From positions 1-62,150 of the IMG/VR virus record IMGVR_UViG_3300034284_001445: a stretch of 62,150 nucleotides of DNA; one strand, given 5' to 3'. The position numbers and the translations under genes are program-made. The notes under the pieces were generated by a model. It saw only the letters and a program-made list of their open reading frames with translations, was not told the DNA's origin and made no database searches. This DNA is from a virus. Below are positions 34,414 through 44,072 of this stretch, piece by piece. How positions within the stretch are numbered: the first letter of the stretch is position 1; each line of letters begins with the position of its first letter.

Positions 34414-35550
34414 TTATAGTCCTAAATCGCTTAAATCAAAATTATCAAGGTCATCTTTAATAAAATTATATTCCATAATTTCCATTCTTTTTTCCTTGAC
34501 AATATCTTTTATCTCTTTTTTAGCGTAATCAGGTCGATGCTCTAACAACGACATAAAATCAATAAAATCTTCAGCATCTCTTTTGAAGAGATCAATTAAG
34601 ATTAATTTTTTAATGTCATAATCTTCTTCATCAATTAAAGCGTGAAAATTACCCCATATAACAGGGAATAAACGAATATCCCATAATTCAGAAATAATTG
34701 TATCAGTATAATCAATTACTTTATCTGAGTTTTCTTTTGGTAAACCAGCTACAGATAATAAAGATATAATACCTTTTATCATTTCATGGATTAATATCGG
34801 TAAATTAATCGCTTTTGCTATAATTTTAGGTGTTTCTCCACTAAAGTCAAGCTTAACGTAACCTGCGTTATTAGAATCATCAGCTTCAATTTGTTGTTGA
34901 AACATCTCATCGCTAATTAAATAATAAAACAAGTCATTAGCAATTAAAGCTTTTTGGTAGTAACCAGTAATATCTGGTACAATCTCCTCAATTTCGGAAC
35001 TATATAAATGAAATAAATAGTGACCTCTTAATGAAGCACCTTGTGCAAACCCATTAATTGTTCTTCTTTTTACAACCTCATCTTCCATTTCATTTTCAAT
35101 TTCCTCTTTTTCTTCTTCAGTTAAAGGTGATTCCATATTTGTTTCCTCAGGTAGTTTAATATTACCTGGCTCTAATATTTCTAAATCAAAAATAACCTCA
35201 TCTTTACCGAGAAACCATTCTTCTCTTATGATTTTTTCAGCAAGTTTGCAAAGTTTTGGTCTATTACCACTCTCTTTATTTGTTGCAATATAATTAGCAG
35301 AACCTGCACACATCATAACTTCCATTGGATTTAGTTGTGATTTGTCTATACCAAATGTGTTACTATAAGAGTCGACCAACTCTTTATATCTTTCAGATGC
35401 AATAACTTCCTCTCTCCACCTCTCTGGGTGTGTGGATTGGTCGTAGTATGGCATTTTAGCCAAAGGATGTGTTCTTTTGGATAACGCATCAACTGTCGCC
35501 TTAGCGATAAAATTAGGGTAATCACCCAACTGTATTCCTGATTTTCTCAT
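34414..35550 (-). CDS. Hypothetical protein upstream of terminase
   Basis: 378 residues, not recognised. It begins MRKSGIQLGDYPNFIAKATVDAL, has a very acidic stretch at about residues 145-165 (Glu-rich, LTEEEKEEIENEME), and is mainly helical. No membrane segment. It has its own putative TACATTTG promoter directly after the preceding terminator, and lies 28 bases before the terminase gene. Position suggests a packaging or virion role, but nothing in the sequence proves it. Confidence 0.75.
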   Translation of the reverse strand: MRKSGIQLGDYPNFIAKATVDALSKRTHPLAKMPYYDQSTHPERWREEVIASERYKELVDSYSNTFGIDKSQLNPMEVMMCAGSANYIATNKESGNRPKLCKLAEKIIREEWFLGKDEVIFDLEILEPGNIKLPEETNMESPLTEEEKEEIENEMEDEVVKRRTINGFAQGASLRGHYLFHLYSSEIEEIVPDITGYYQKALIANDLFYYLISDEMFQQQIEADDSNNAGYVKLDFSGETPKIIAKAINLPILIHEMIKGIISLLSVAGLPKENSDKVIDYTDTIISELWDIRLFPVIWGNFHALIDEEDYDIKKLILIDLFKRDAEDFIDFMSLLEHRPDYAKKEIKDIVKEKRMEIMEYNFIKDDLDNFDLSDLGL

Positions 35551-35582
35551 AAAAAAAATGCCTTGTTTATTATTAACAAGGC
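35551..35582 (-). terminator. Terminator between the 43-residue gene and the 378-residue gene
   Basis: GCCTTGTT (35560-35567) and AACAAGGC (35575-35582) form a perfect 8-bp stem with a 7-base loop, followed on the minus strand by eight Ts that end at the next ATG. It closes the structural operon of 36-42 kb. Confidence 0.88.
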
Positions 35583-35589
35583 AAATGTA
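35582..35589 (-). promoter_or_regulatory. TACATTTG -7 box before the 378-residue gene
   Basis: Minus strand TACATTTG (TAnnTTTG) abuts the terminator stem, so transcripts from it would carry the whole hairpin as a leader. No convincing TTG at the usual distance was found. Confidence 0.35.
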
Positions 35590-35619
35590 AGTAAAAGTTT
35601 TTAAATAAACAAATTTTTT

Positions 35620-35751
35620 TTAAGCTTTTGGTCGACCAGGGTTTGTTTTTGGGTTAGGGATGTTAATTTTTGATGGATCCTTAACTGGCGTGGGTGTCTT
35701 TACTGGTGTTTCAACAGGTGCTTGTGTTGGGTTTTCTTGATTATTTTTCAT
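35620..35751 (-). CDS. 43-residue Pro/Thr-rich peptide
   Basis: A short open frame from ATG at 35751 to TAA at 35620 encodes a Pro-, Thr-, Lys- and Asn-rich peptide (MKNNQENPTQAPVETPVK, ending NPGRPKA). It lies 9 bases after the 261-residue gene's upstream neighbour boundary at 35761 and before the operon terminator, so it is in the right place for the last gene of that operon. Low-complexity, probably unstructured; possibly a small virion or linker protein. The Pro-rich composition and tidy position argue for a real gene. Confidence 0.55.
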   Translation of the reverse strand: MKNNQENPTQAPVETPVKTPTPVKDPSKINIPNPKTNPGRPKA

Positions 35752-35760
35752 ATTGCAAAT

Positions 35761-36546
35761 TTATTTTTTACGTTGTTTAACAAATTCCAAAATATCTGAT
35801 TTTGTCAATTTTGGTTTTTCTGACTGTGCAATAATACTAAATGTTTTTGAATTAACCAAACTTTCTTTAAGATTTTTTAAATTATCCAATAAACCTCTTA
35901 ATTTTGAATAAGCTTCTTTTTGTTTATTAGCTTTTAGTAAATCAACTGCTTGGTTAATTTGGGCTTTCAGATAAGGGTTTTGAATATCGTTAATAAACTG
36001 TGTGTAAGCTGCATCATCCATTTTACTAATAATAGTATTTGCTGGCTCCATAACTTCTTTCTTTTTTTCAGTTGGGAATAAACTTATTTGTTTTGTATCC
36101 GCAACATTAACAACGTTAAAATTACCTTCGTTTTCTAAGGCGTTTTTAGCGTCATCAAAAGTTTTAAATTCCTCAGACTCATTATCAGACATATCATAAT
36201 GATAAACAGTGTTAGCGTATTCAATAACATCTTCTTCAGACGCATTTGCTTTAACTGTACCAGATTCATCATCAATATTATATCTATTACTACTACCCTT
36301 TGGTGTATTTCTTTTAGTCCATGGTAAATCGTAATATGTGTAACCCGAAATTTTAGACATTAACTCATCAATGGTATCCTCAAAAGACCACTGACTAGCA
36401 GAATCATCTTCTGTTTGCATACCACTAGCTGTATTAGAAATTTGTTGTAATGTATTTTTTAAATTATCCAAACTTTGCATTACTTCCCCTGGGTTGTCAA
36501 TTGCTGCGGCAGCTACTGCACCTATTGCGTTATTATTTGTTTCCAT
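35761..36546 (-). CDS. Hypothetical, probable virion-associated protein
   Basis: 261 residues, unrecognised. The N-terminus (METNNNAIGAVAAAAIDNPGE) is Ala-rich; the middle is acidic; the C-terminal third is helical and Lys-rich (about residues 195-261). No transmembrane or catalytic motif. It is 8 bases after the 134-residue gene and belongs to a run of structural-looking genes ending at the 35.55 kb terminator. Confidence 0.72.
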   Translation of the reverse strand: METNNNAIGAVAAAAIDNPGEVMQSLDNLKNTLQQISNTASGMQTEDDSASQWSFEDTIDELMSKISGYTYYDLPWTKRNTPKGSSNRYNIDDESGTVKANASEEDVIEYANTVYHYDMSDNESEEFKTFDDAKNALENEGNFNVVNVADTKQISLFPTEKKKEVMEPANTIISKMDDAAYTQFINDIQNPYLKAQINQAVDLLKANKQKEAYSKLRGLLDNLKNLKESLVNSKTFSIIAQSEKPKLTKSDILEFVKQRKK

Positions 36547-36554
36547 GTTTTTAA

Positions 36555-36959
36555 TTAAAATTTATCGATTTCTTCTTTATTTATTATTGTTAGTAGTTTA
36601 TCCCTACTGTATATTTTTTCTTTTACTGATTCAATAGTTTCACCGTATCTAAAAACCAATCTATCATCAATTTCAGGTGATTCTGATTCCCAACCAATTG
36701 CTATAATACCTTCAACACAATCATACATTGAGAATGTATCCGAATTCAAAGCCAAATCTAATTCAATATCATCTGATTTTAGCATACCGATTGATTCAAT
36801 TTGTTTAACATTTGGTGGTGTTGGTATTCCGCTTGATGCTGGTTGAACATCCCAGTCATCACCGTACTCAACATTATCCAAACGTTTTGTAAAGATAAAC
36901 TCGTAGGTGTATTGACCTTTAAAATTTTTATTAAGTGGGTTTATATAAATTAAATACAT
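36555..36959 (-). CDS. Hypothetical structural-type protein
   Basis: 134 residues, unrecognised function. The strand-rich start LIYINPLNKNFKGQYTYEF, then YGDDWDVQPASSG and SMYDCVEGIIAIGWE; I recall similar small proteins in other Bacteroidetes phages without assigned function. It starts 3 bases after the 457-residue gene ends, indicating a coupled operon. Confidence 0.7.
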   Translation of the reverse strand: MYLIYINPLNKNFKGQYTYEFIFTKRLDNVEYGDDWDVQPASSGIPTPPNVKQIESIGMLKSDDIELDLALNSDTFSMYDCVEGIIAIGWESESPEIDDRLVFRYGETIESVKEKIYSRDKLLTIINKEEIDKF

Positions 36960-36962
36960 ATA

Positions 36963-38336
36963 TTACGCTTTATTTACAATATCAAAATGTAGTTCATTAC
37001 TATGTAATGTTGTCTCACCGTTGGTTTCTATTTTGATGTCAACGAAATATCTTTGCGGCACCAACCAGGTTGTGTCAATTGTAAAATAGTTATTATTTAA
37101 CGCTTTATTTGCTGGCTGCCAATCAAAAATATCAATAATAGCTGGTCCTTGTTTAACATATAGTTTATAATAAACACTATTACTAACGTAGTATTCAGAA
37201 ACTGTGTAAGGTTTTCTTAAAAGGATGTTAACCTTTCTTTGTTCACCTTGTTGTAAACCCTCACCAACTTTAATACCACTCAAAGATAAACCATATCTAG
37301 TATCATCCAAAGCATCTATATTAAAGTTATAATATTTATCAGCGTCAATTGGGACAAACCTTAGTTTAACGTTGGGTCTAGCATTACCATTATAAATAAT
37401 ATCGCTCCAAATATCGTTATATTCTGTGTAACTAACAAAATTTGTTTCATCACCATCAACCGTTACATAATAAACACCTTTTGTTTTTTGGTTAACAGTA
37501 TATCCAGTACCATTAATTGTACAGGTTGGTAATTGATCTAAATTCTCTAATTTACCATTAATAACTGAATAAAAGAATAATTTATTTTCTTTACCCAAAT
37601 AAAAACTTATCCTTTCGTCATCAATATGGTCATCATATGTTGTTTCAATGTAGGGTTCAAAAAATGTCTGTGTGTGTCTTGTAAATAAACCAAGAGCACA
37701 AACCCTATTATCTGGGAATGTCAAAGCTTCAATAGCATCTGAATATTTTAAACAAAAACCATTATAAGTTGTACCAGTTGTGGTTCCAGTTAATAAAGAG
37801 TTTACAAAATCAGTAACGTCCATTTTAATATCCTCATTACCGAAACCTAAATGTTGTACGGCAATTGGGGTGGCTCCGCTTATAACACCTGGTGTTGAGA
37901 AATTAGTCGTGTTAGTAGCTTTAGTCCAGTTAGATGGGCCTAAAATATACTCAATATTCTGTGGAAACGATTTAATCCCAGTGGCGAAATCATAACCATT
38001 ACCCTCATCCCACAATTGATTTACATCATGCAACTCAAGGTCAAAAGATGTTGGTCGATAATAATCACCAAACATTAAATTGTTGTCAATACTTAAAATA
38101 TCTTTAATATCAAAATTACTAGTATTTTTAATTGTTAACGTGTGTTTTACATTTCCGTTTGGATTTATAACACCAGATGTTACAAGATTTTTAATCTCAT
38201 CAAACGAGCAATAGAATAAAAACCTACTGATGAGATTACCAAAATATAGTTCTGACACTTGGTTTTTACCAGTGTTTACGTCACTATCTCTAAGAATGGT
38301 GTTGTTTTTATCAAAATATGTTCTGTATATACCCAT
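36963..38336 (-). CDS. Large unassigned virion-type protein
   Basis: 457 residues, strand-rich throughout with many aromatic and Asn/Thr residues, as in tail, neck or fibre-attachment proteins. Recognisable features are absent: no membrane segment, collagen repeat or enzyme motif. The start MGIYRTYFDKNNTI is followed by SRFLFYCSFDEIKNL. It lies in a four-gene coupled block (40.0-36.5 kb) with another large strand-rich protein, so I call it a probable virion protein without further assignment. Confidence 0.75.
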   Translation of the reverse strand: MGIYRTYFDKNNTILRDSDVNTGKNQVSELYFGNLISRFLFYCSFDEIKNLVTSGVINPNGNVKHTLTIKNTSNFDIKDILSIDNNLMFGDYYRPTSFDLELHDVNQLWDEGNGYDFATGIKSFPQNIEYILGPSNWTKATNTTNFSTPGVISGATPIAVQHLGFGNEDIKMDVTDFVNSLLTGTTTGTTYNGFCLKYSDAIEALTFPDNRVCALGLFTRHTQTFFEPYIETTYDDHIDDERISFYLGKENKLFFYSVINGKLENLDQLPTCTINGTGYTVNQKTKGVYYVTVDGDETNFVSYTEYNDIWSDIIYNGNARPNVKLRFVPIDADKYYNFNIDALDDTRYGLSLSGIKVGEGLQQGEQRKVNILLRKPYTVSEYYVSNSVYYKLYVKQGPAIIDIFDWQPANKALNNNYFTIDTTWLVPQRYFVDIKIETNGETTLHSNELHFDIVNKA

Positions 38337-38349
38337 AGTAATAAATATT

Positions 38350-40002
38350 TTAATTAATACGTAAGTTATGATTAATTATCTTTGTTGTGGAATTTGTTGT
38401 GTTTCCGTTTATTTCTTGGGCAATTTGCCCTCTTAATTCTGCAACCAATGCAACCGCGTTTTTACTTAAAGAACCCTCAGATTGTCCAATTGAGTGGCCG
38501 TGAGATAAGAAAACACTTAGTATTTGATCTAACAGGTCTAGTATTTTTTCACCCCTAACATGGCCATAAGTTTCGTAACTCCTACCCGAATCGTCCGAAG
38601 AAAGATTTGATAAAAATTTGGAAATAGTTTCTTTACTCATACCATCATTGGCACTTTCAAGGTAATCCCTTGAGTTAATACTGCTTAAAAATAAAAATTT
38701 ATCAGCATAATTAACATTTACTGTAACCTCTTTATCATTTACGGAAGATTGTGTTTGTTTAGTTGTTGTTGTAACAGGTGCTTGTAATTCCTGATCACCT
38801 AAGAATCTAGCGTTATTGTACTTTCTAATTTTACTTATAAAAGTGTTAAATTCTTTAAATCTAACATAATCCAATGATGTTGAATCTGTTGGTTGTGTTG
38901 CTGGTATACCAAGTTGGGTTTGTAATTCAATACTAGGTGTTGTATACGTATCCCTGTTGTATGGATTTATCCTAACAACAAAGTTTTTTAAATCAGAGAT
39001 CTCATCTGGTGTATCATGGTTTGCCCCAGAACTATTCGCTCTAAAAGGTATCCTATTAACTAAACTTATAATATTACTAGCGGATTCAATTCTTTGTGAG
39101 CCAACTGTTTGTGGGTTATAAAATTTAATCTTTTTTGTTTTGTAAGCTGAAATAATATCTTCAATAGTTTTATCCATTGATTCGATATCATTAAACTCTA
39201 ACGTGTGATTAACAATATATTGATTATAGTTTGTACCAGACGTATAGTTTTGAAAGCTATTATAATCTTTTTTCATTAAACCTCTAACAATTTTTGATAC
39301 AATATCTAAAGTGCTATATAAGTTTATGTTACATACAATATTTTTACTGTCAAGAGCTTCCTTTCTAGTATAATCAAATGTTATTTCAACGATATAATCC
39401 AAAAAAACATCTGGTTTTTTTGTTTCAGTAACATCTTTAACAGTATAATTTGTTGTTTTTGTAAATTTTGATATTTGAAATACTGGGTATGTTTTTTTTC
39501 TATCCTGGTTATCTATGTGATCTAATCTAAGTAGAATTCTGTCATTACCTAAAGAAACTTGTTCATTATTAAAACCAGAAAAGACTGTGTCGTTAACGTT
39601 ATTTGAAATGTCATCGGATACAGGAAATTTTCTTCTACTAGTTTCCTCAAAATATGTTGTGTTTAGCTTTAAAGGATTTTGTGTTACAGGACCAATATAA
39701 TTAACAGTACCATCATCAAATTTAATTAATCTAACAACCTGACCAGGTTTAGGTATAACTGATATTTGATTAGGCAAAAATGGTGACGCTAGATATGGAT
39801 CACCAATTTTACTGGTAACACCACCCCTATCACTCCATTTATCGTATTTTACTGAACCTATGTTTAATAAACTAATTGCATTCTCAATAGATGTATAGGA
39901 AACGTGTCCCTTGTAATCCTCATATGAGGCAACAAGTATTCTCCCAAAATTTAAGGGATCACCATTGTTAAAACAAATACCTAAACTAAACTCAGCCTTC
40001 AT
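38350..40002 (-). CDS. Probable baseplate protein with gp5-OB-fold-like start
   Basis: 550 residues. The first ~120 residues read like an OB-fold baseplate hub domain: LNFGRILVASYEDYKGH, then PFLPNQISVIPKPGQVVRLI and GTVNYIGPVTQNPL, echoing T4 gp5 and related spike proteins in which a pressure-loaded hub binds the tube. No lysozyme domain is seen. The C-terminus (HGHSIGQSEGSL, then helical) is unusual. Its start overlaps the 72-residue coiled-coil gene by 11 bases. The baseplate call rests on weak pattern similarity and context. Confidence 0.5.
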   Translation of the reverse strand: MKAEFSLGICFNNGDPLNFGRILVASYEDYKGHVSYTSIENAISLLNIGSVKYDKWSDRGGVTSKIGDPYLASPFLPNQISVIPKPGQVVRLIKFDDGTVNYIGPVTQNPLKLNTTYFEETSRRKFPVSDDISNNVNDTVFSGFNNEQVSLGNDRILLRLDHIDNQDRKKTYPVFQISKFTKTTNYTVKDVTETKKPDVFLDYIVEITFDYTRKEALDSKNIVCNINLYSTLDIVSKIVRGLMKKDYNSFQNYTSGTNYNQYIVNHTLEFNDIESMDKTIEDIISAYKTKKIKFYNPQTVGSQRIESASNIISLVNRIPFRANSSGANHDTPDEISDLKNFVVRINPYNRDTYTTPSIELQTQLGIPATQPTDSTSLDYVRFKEFNTFISKIRKYNNARFLGDQELQAPVTTTTKQTQSSVNDKEVTVNVNYADKFLFLSSINSRDYLESANDGMSKETISKFLSNLSSDDSGRSYETYGHVRGEKILDLLDQILSVFLSHGHSIGQSEGSLSKNAVALVAELRGQIAQEINGNTTNSTTKIINHNLRIN

Positions 40003-40210
40003 TTTTATCCTCGAATTTTAATCTTTGTTTTAATTCATTATAAACTTTATCATAAGTAACTTCAACTTCTTCCATTGTTGTTGTTAATCTTAGGACGGTT
40101 TCTTTAACATCCTCGAAATCATTTTTTAGGGCAACCAATAGTGTTGCCAAATCTTTATTTGACTTTTTATCAACGTTTTCAAAAATCTCTTTTAGTTTTG
40201 GGTTATTCAT
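39992..40210 (-). CDS. Small coiled-coil protein
   Basis: 72 residues, mostly helical with heptad-like spacing (DVKETVLRLTTTMEEVEVTY). It overlaps the 550-residue gene by 11 bases and starts 3 bases after the 634-residue gene ends, with a weak GAGGAT ribosome-site-like run near its own end serving the next gene. Probably a small assembly or connector factor; function unknown. Confidence 0.65.
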   Translation of the reverse strand: MNNPKLKEIFENVDKKSNKDLATLLVALKNDFEDVKETVLRLTTTMEEVEVTYDKVYNELKQRLKFEDKNEG

Positions 40211-40213
40211 ATT

Positions 40214-42118
40214 TTACTGTATTTGTCCAAATCCTGTTGTAAAACCAACACCTACTGTTGTTACCTCAACCTTTGCGTTTGTTTTTATGTTTGAAACCAT
40301 AATTTTCATTGTTTCTTCCAAAGCAATGATAAGATGATTTGGTGTTCCGTCTGGAAAAGTTGCCGCTGTTTCAATACCCTTTTCACCTAAATTAGATTTA
40401 AGGTCATTTATCATAGATACGTGATTTAAACCTGGTTTTAAAGCACCCCCGAGTAAAACTAACGGTGGTGGTATTGGCGGCATAGGTACAACGTTCAATA
40501 ACTTTAGTAAACGAAGTATCTGATCAATTATTGATTGGCAACCACCTACTTTGAATCCTTTTAAAGCGTTTAAAAGAGCTAATAAACTTTTTAATGAAGA
40601 TATGTAATCAAGACCTCTTTGTTTTAAGAAATCAGCGCTAATTTTTTTAGCTAAACCAATCAAATCTTTTTTTACCATATTAAAAATATTTTTAATTAAT
40701 AAATCTGTAACAAAACTACCGATTTTTTTAACTAAAGGTCTCATAAAAGATATCATTTCTTCTGGTGATTTTTTTGTGTTATCACCTTTTAAAACCAAGT
40801 ATAATTTAGGCACCACCAATAATTTAGGTGTCATAATCATTTGCATAATAGCATATGGTATTGCTTTTAAAATATTTAATTGAATTTCAGCGTTTATATT
40901 AGGTAAATTAATTGCTGCATTTATTTCACCTGAATTAACAACATCATTAATACCGTTTTTTAAGGCTCTATCTAATACATCAGATGCTTGATCTAAGCTT
41001 GGTATCTTTTTAGAATTATCTATTGTACTGGTATTTGATTGCGGTGTAACATTTTGCGGATTTTCGTTGGGAAAGATTAATCTGTCACCCTGGCTATTAT
41101 TAAATAATTCCTCTAAAGAATTTATAATATCATCTGCATTTATGGCAATATCTAGATTACCACATGAAGAAAATCTTAAAAAACCATTCGCCCTAAGATT
41201 ACCAGTGTTTTCAATATCATCTAATTCTTTTTTATTAAAATTAAAAACATTATCAAAATCAGCGTCAGCGTTTAAAACACCACTATCTTCACCGTTTTTT
41301 TGTGCGTCTGATGGGTTAAACTCTTTATCTAGGAAATTTTTATTTGATGCATCTGGCTTTTCATCATCATTTTCATTACAAAAACCAAACATTTTTTTTA
41401 ACCCTTTAATTAAAGCGCTTTGTTTAACTATGATTTTTTTATTTAACTTTGATTTGGTGGATACCGATCCAGTTAATATGTCCATTAATATAGCCATAAA
41501 ATTAGGAAAGTTAAATACTGGTGTTACTACACCCATGTAGTCATTTAAAAAATCACCGTATAATTTTTTTGAGTAAAATTCACCAAATTTAAATACGAAT
41601 GTTGATGAATCTTTTGCGTGTATAGTAAATAATACTCTATTACCTTTTTTAAGTACTAAAGGTGAGTCGCTTATAGCAATTTGTGATTTACTAAAAAAAT
41701 AATTTACGTGCTTGGTAATATCATTACCCTCATACATTAATTTACCAGTCCTACTATCTGGATCAATATTTAACAAACCAAAAGAATCAATTTCTTGTTT
41801 GGTCATTTCTATACCACCGACTGCTAATGTTGTATACTTTTGTGGGATTATTAAATTAGTGTCACAACCAAATAAAGCAATAAAATTATCAATAATAATC
41901 TTATTAATATCATCGAATTTTTTTAATTGGGATAAACTACCTTTTAATATTAGACTTTTAAATTCTTTTTGGCCTCTGGTTGATTTTACTAACTCAACTA
42001 AAAAGTCAACAAACTCTAATTTATCTAATTTTTTTTGTGCATCGGTAGCGTATGGTTTCTGATTATTAGAAACCACGAGTGACCTATATCTTGAAAATAT
42101 TTCGCTTTGTGAACCCAT
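40214..42118 (-). CDS. Large unassigned protein, probable tail or baseplate component
   Basis: 634 residues, unrecognised. N-terminal helical domain (to ~90), a strand-rich middle with YFFSKSQIAISDSPLVL, an Asp/Asn-rich linker (~265-390), and a C-terminal half with hydrophobic helices and a Pro-rich turn (VPMPPIPPPLVLLGG) followed by Gly/Thr-rich strands. The hydrophobic patches could be membrane-interacting or buried trimer contacts. It is coupled to a 127-residue gene upstream and sits in the structural operon. Confidence 0.7.
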   Translation of the reverse strand: MGSQSEIFSRYRSLVVSNNQKPYATDAQKKLDKLEFVDFLVELVKSTRGQKEFKSLILKGSLSQLKKFDDINKIIIDNFIALFGCDTNLIIPQKYTTLAVGGIEMTKQEIDSFGLLNIDPDSRTGKLMYEGNDITKHVNYFFSKSQIAISDSPLVLKKGNRVLFTIHAKDSSTFVFKFGEFYSKKLYGDFLNDYMGVVTPVFNFPNFMAILMDILTGSVSTKSKLNKKIIVKQSALIKGLKKMFGFCNENDDEKPDASNKNFLDKEFNPSDAQKNGEDSGVLNADADFDNVFNFNKKELDDIENTGNLRANGFLRFSSCGNLDIAINADDIINSLEELFNNSQGDRLIFPNENPQNVTPQSNTSTIDNSKKIPSLDQASDVLDRALKNGINDVVNSGEINAAINLPNINAEIQLNILKAIPYAIMQMIMTPKLLVVPKLYLVLKGDNTKKSPEEMISFMRPLVKKIGSFVTDLLIKNIFNMVKKDLIGLAKKISADFLKQRGLDYISSLKSLLALLNALKGFKVGGCQSIIDQILRLLKLLNVVPMPPIPPPLVLLGGALKPGLNHVSMINDLKSNLGEKGIETAATFPDGTPNHLIIALEETMKIMVSNIKTNAKVEVTTVGVGFTTGFGQIQ

Positions 42119-42120
42119 TA

Positions 42121-42504
42121 TTATTCATACTCTTTTTCATTCGTATCCGATTCACTTGCAGTTGCTTGACTTTTGATAAAATCCTCAGCCCACTTTCTAT
42201 CATCATCGGTAATTGTCATATTACCAGCAGCGGCATCAGATGGTCTACCAGATTTATATAGAATATCACCCTGTATTTTGATTAACCTTAGTTTTTTTTC
42301 AATGGATGAATCGATTATTTTTAATAAATCATTAGTGATTTTACCAACCAAAGCGATATCAGAATTTTCGTTAATATCTTTTGTAAATTTTTTATAGGCT
42401 GTTAAAGCTCTATTTCTTTCGTCAACAATTTCATTATAAGTCTCTTGCATAAGCTCTTTCATGCTATCTTCTGAAACGTCAACTTTTTTCTTTTTTGGTA
42501 TCAT
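42121..42504 (-). CDS. Helical hypothetical protein at the start of the structural operon
   Basis: 127 residues, helical and charged (Lys at the start, Glu/Asp at the end), no known motif. It is the first gene after the TATTTATA box at 42528-42521, two bases before the 634-residue gene, so it should lead the operon running to 35.6 kb. A chaperone or assembly factor is possible. Confidence 0.7.
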   Translation of the reverse strand: MIPKKKKVDVSEDSMKELMQETYNEIVDERNRALTAYKKFTKDINENSDIALVGKITNDLLKIIDSSIEKKLRLIKIQGDILYKSGRPSDAAAGNMTITDDDRKWAEDFIKSQATASESDTNEKEYE

Positions 42505-42520
42505 AATAAATGTTATTTAA

Positions 42521-42528
42521 TATAAATA
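42521..42528 (-). promoter_or_regulatory. TATTTATA box heading the structural operon
   Basis: Sense GATATTTATA, with TATTTATA 16 bases before the ATG at 42504 and directly after the gp55 sigma gene. It would drive at least the genes from 42.5 to 35.6 kb, down to the next clear terminator. Confidence 0.55.
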
Positions 42529-43242
42529 TCAACCATCTAAATAATTGTCCTTAAAAATACGGTATAATGACTTAAATCTTTTCATACTGTTCCTAATTTC
42601 TTTGGTATTTAGGCCAGTCATATTACGGATATACAATAATATTAAGTTTTTATTGAATTTTGGTGAATTTTTACCCTCATTAACTTGTGAAAACAATTCA
42701 CGCCACTCTTCAAGTATCTTTACCAGAGAATGACCAACTTTAAATTCATTTTCATTTAAATCGTCTGATTTTAATTCATCTTTTATATTGGTGGTTAAAG
42801 TTTCAATAAAAATTGTTAAGTCAAGATCTTCATTATCAATACGATATAATAATTCGTCTCTTTTTAAAATATCACCTTCATGTTGATCAATATCAACAAT
42901 AGATGTTGTTTTCTTATATTCTTTAACCATTTCACCAAAAAGGTAATTTTTACATATCGTACCAAAATACGAAAATGATCTTTTACCCTTTTCAGGTTTA
43001 AATTTATCAAATTTTGTCATTAAAAATGACAGAGTGTCAGCATGTAAATCGTGGAATTCGTATGATTGTCTATATAATTTATAGGTTCTAATAATACTTT
43101 CTATCATAGTATTGATAGGTTCTTGTAAGAATTCTCTATAAATTTTTTCTCTTTCGCCAACCGTTTTAGCTTCCAGAAACATGACCACCGCTTTCTCTTG
43201 CTCTACGCCATAGTAGTTGCGATCTTTTTTCTGTTTTGCCAT
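42529..43242 (-). CDS. gp55: Late-transcription sigma factor, T4 gp55-like
   Basis: 237 residues (T4 gp55: 185). A sigma region-2-like block lies at about residues 45-110: YEFHDLHADTLSFLMTKFD, then KGKRSFSYFGTICKNYLFG, matching the RNA-polymerase-binding and promoter-melting helices of gp55 homologues. It would redirect host RNA polymerase to late promoters. The C-terminal extension includes a helix-turn-helix-like RNMTGLNTKEIRNSMKRF segment. Its start shares a base with the stop of the GT2 gene upstream, tying sigma synthesis to a sugar gene. Confidence 0.85.
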   Translation of the reverse strand: MAKQKKDRNYYGVEQEKAVVMFLEAKTVGEREKIYREFLQEPINTMIESIIRTYKLYRQSYEFHDLHADTLSFLMTKFDKFKPEKGKRSFSYFGTICKNYLFGEMVKEYKKTTSIVDIDQHEGDILKRDELLYRIDNEDLDLTIFIETLTTNIKDELKSDDLNENEFKVGHSLVKILEEWRELFSQVNEGKNSPKFNKNLILLYIRNMTGLNTKEIRNSMKRFKSLYRIFKDNYLDG

Positions 43243-44072
43243 TACTCACTAACGTCATTTTCCTCATATATTATATACCTATCATTGTTAAACAAATATT
43301 CTTTTTTAGCGGTTTCCATCCAAAATAAAGCCTGTTTAGGGTTCATCTTATATTCAACAGCTTCACTATTTTTATATAACCAGAACAAGGATTCCTCTCT
43401 CATGTTAACGTGTTTGTAACCAATTTTTGGTATAACCATTGATTTGTAACCGTTTTTATGAAAACGTAATAAAAACTCATAGTTAAATGTTAATTTGATT
43501 TGTTTAAAACCGTTAATCTCGTTAAAAATAGCTGTTTTAATAACCATACCACAAGGGCTAATATTAGGATATTCTAATAAACACTCTAAATCAACATTAC
43601 CAAGTGATTCACTAAAGTTATAAGCCCAAATAGCTTCATTTGATAACCCTATAAAGCCGTTATCTTCAGAAACATCATTAACAATAGGTAAAAACATATC
43701 AACTTCTGGATACGCTTCAACATGAGTTTTAACATTACCGTACCATGTTTTTGATACTTCATCATCAAACTCTAAAATTGACATGTATTCGGTGTCAACA
43801 TGTTTTGCTGCGTAATTTATTTGGTTTTGGTAGTCGGTATCACCATCGTTTACTATGATCTCAACATTTAAACCGTATTTTGATAGGTCCATTGACTCTA
43901 ATTTAGCGTCAACCTCAATACAATTACATCTTACGATTAAAACCTTTTCTGGTTTAACTTCATTTCTACTAATTGATGATAATGCGATATCGAATAAATC
44001 ATCAAATTTTTGTTTCCCGATATCAGCAACTGAATGTACGGGAATTATAACGGTTAAATTAGTTTTGCTCAT
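43242..44072 (-). CDS. GT2-family glycosyltransferase
   Basis: 276 residues. GT-A start NLTVIIPVHSVADIG, an IIVNDGDTDYQNQINYAA segment, and ILEFDDE in the DxD metal site, then SPCGMVIKT and a C-terminal KHVNMREESLFWLYKN. Probably an inverting transferase adding one sugar to a glycan. It overlaps the upstream GT4 gene by 14 bases and touches the gp55 gene downstream. Confidence 0.85.
   Translation of the reverse strand: MSKTNLTVIIPVHSVADIGKQKFDDLFDIALSSISRNEVKPEKVLIVRCNCIEVDAKLESMDLSKYGLNVEIIVNDGDTDYQNQINYAAKHVDTEYMSILEFDDEVSKTWYGNVKTHVEAYPEVDMFLPIVNDVSEDNGFIGLSNEAIWAYNFSESLGNVDLECLLEYPNISPCGMVIKTAIFNEINGFKQIKLTFNYEFLLRFHKNGYKSMVIPKIGYKHVNMREESLFWLYKNSEAVEYKMNPKQALFWMETAKKEYLFNNDRYIIYEENDVSE

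Noticed and set aside
38340-38347. AATAAATA (sense TATTTATT) before the 457-residue gene, and the similar one at 26654
   Set aside because: Spacing of 3 and 42 bases does not match the 12-17 base pattern; probably chance AT-rich sequence.
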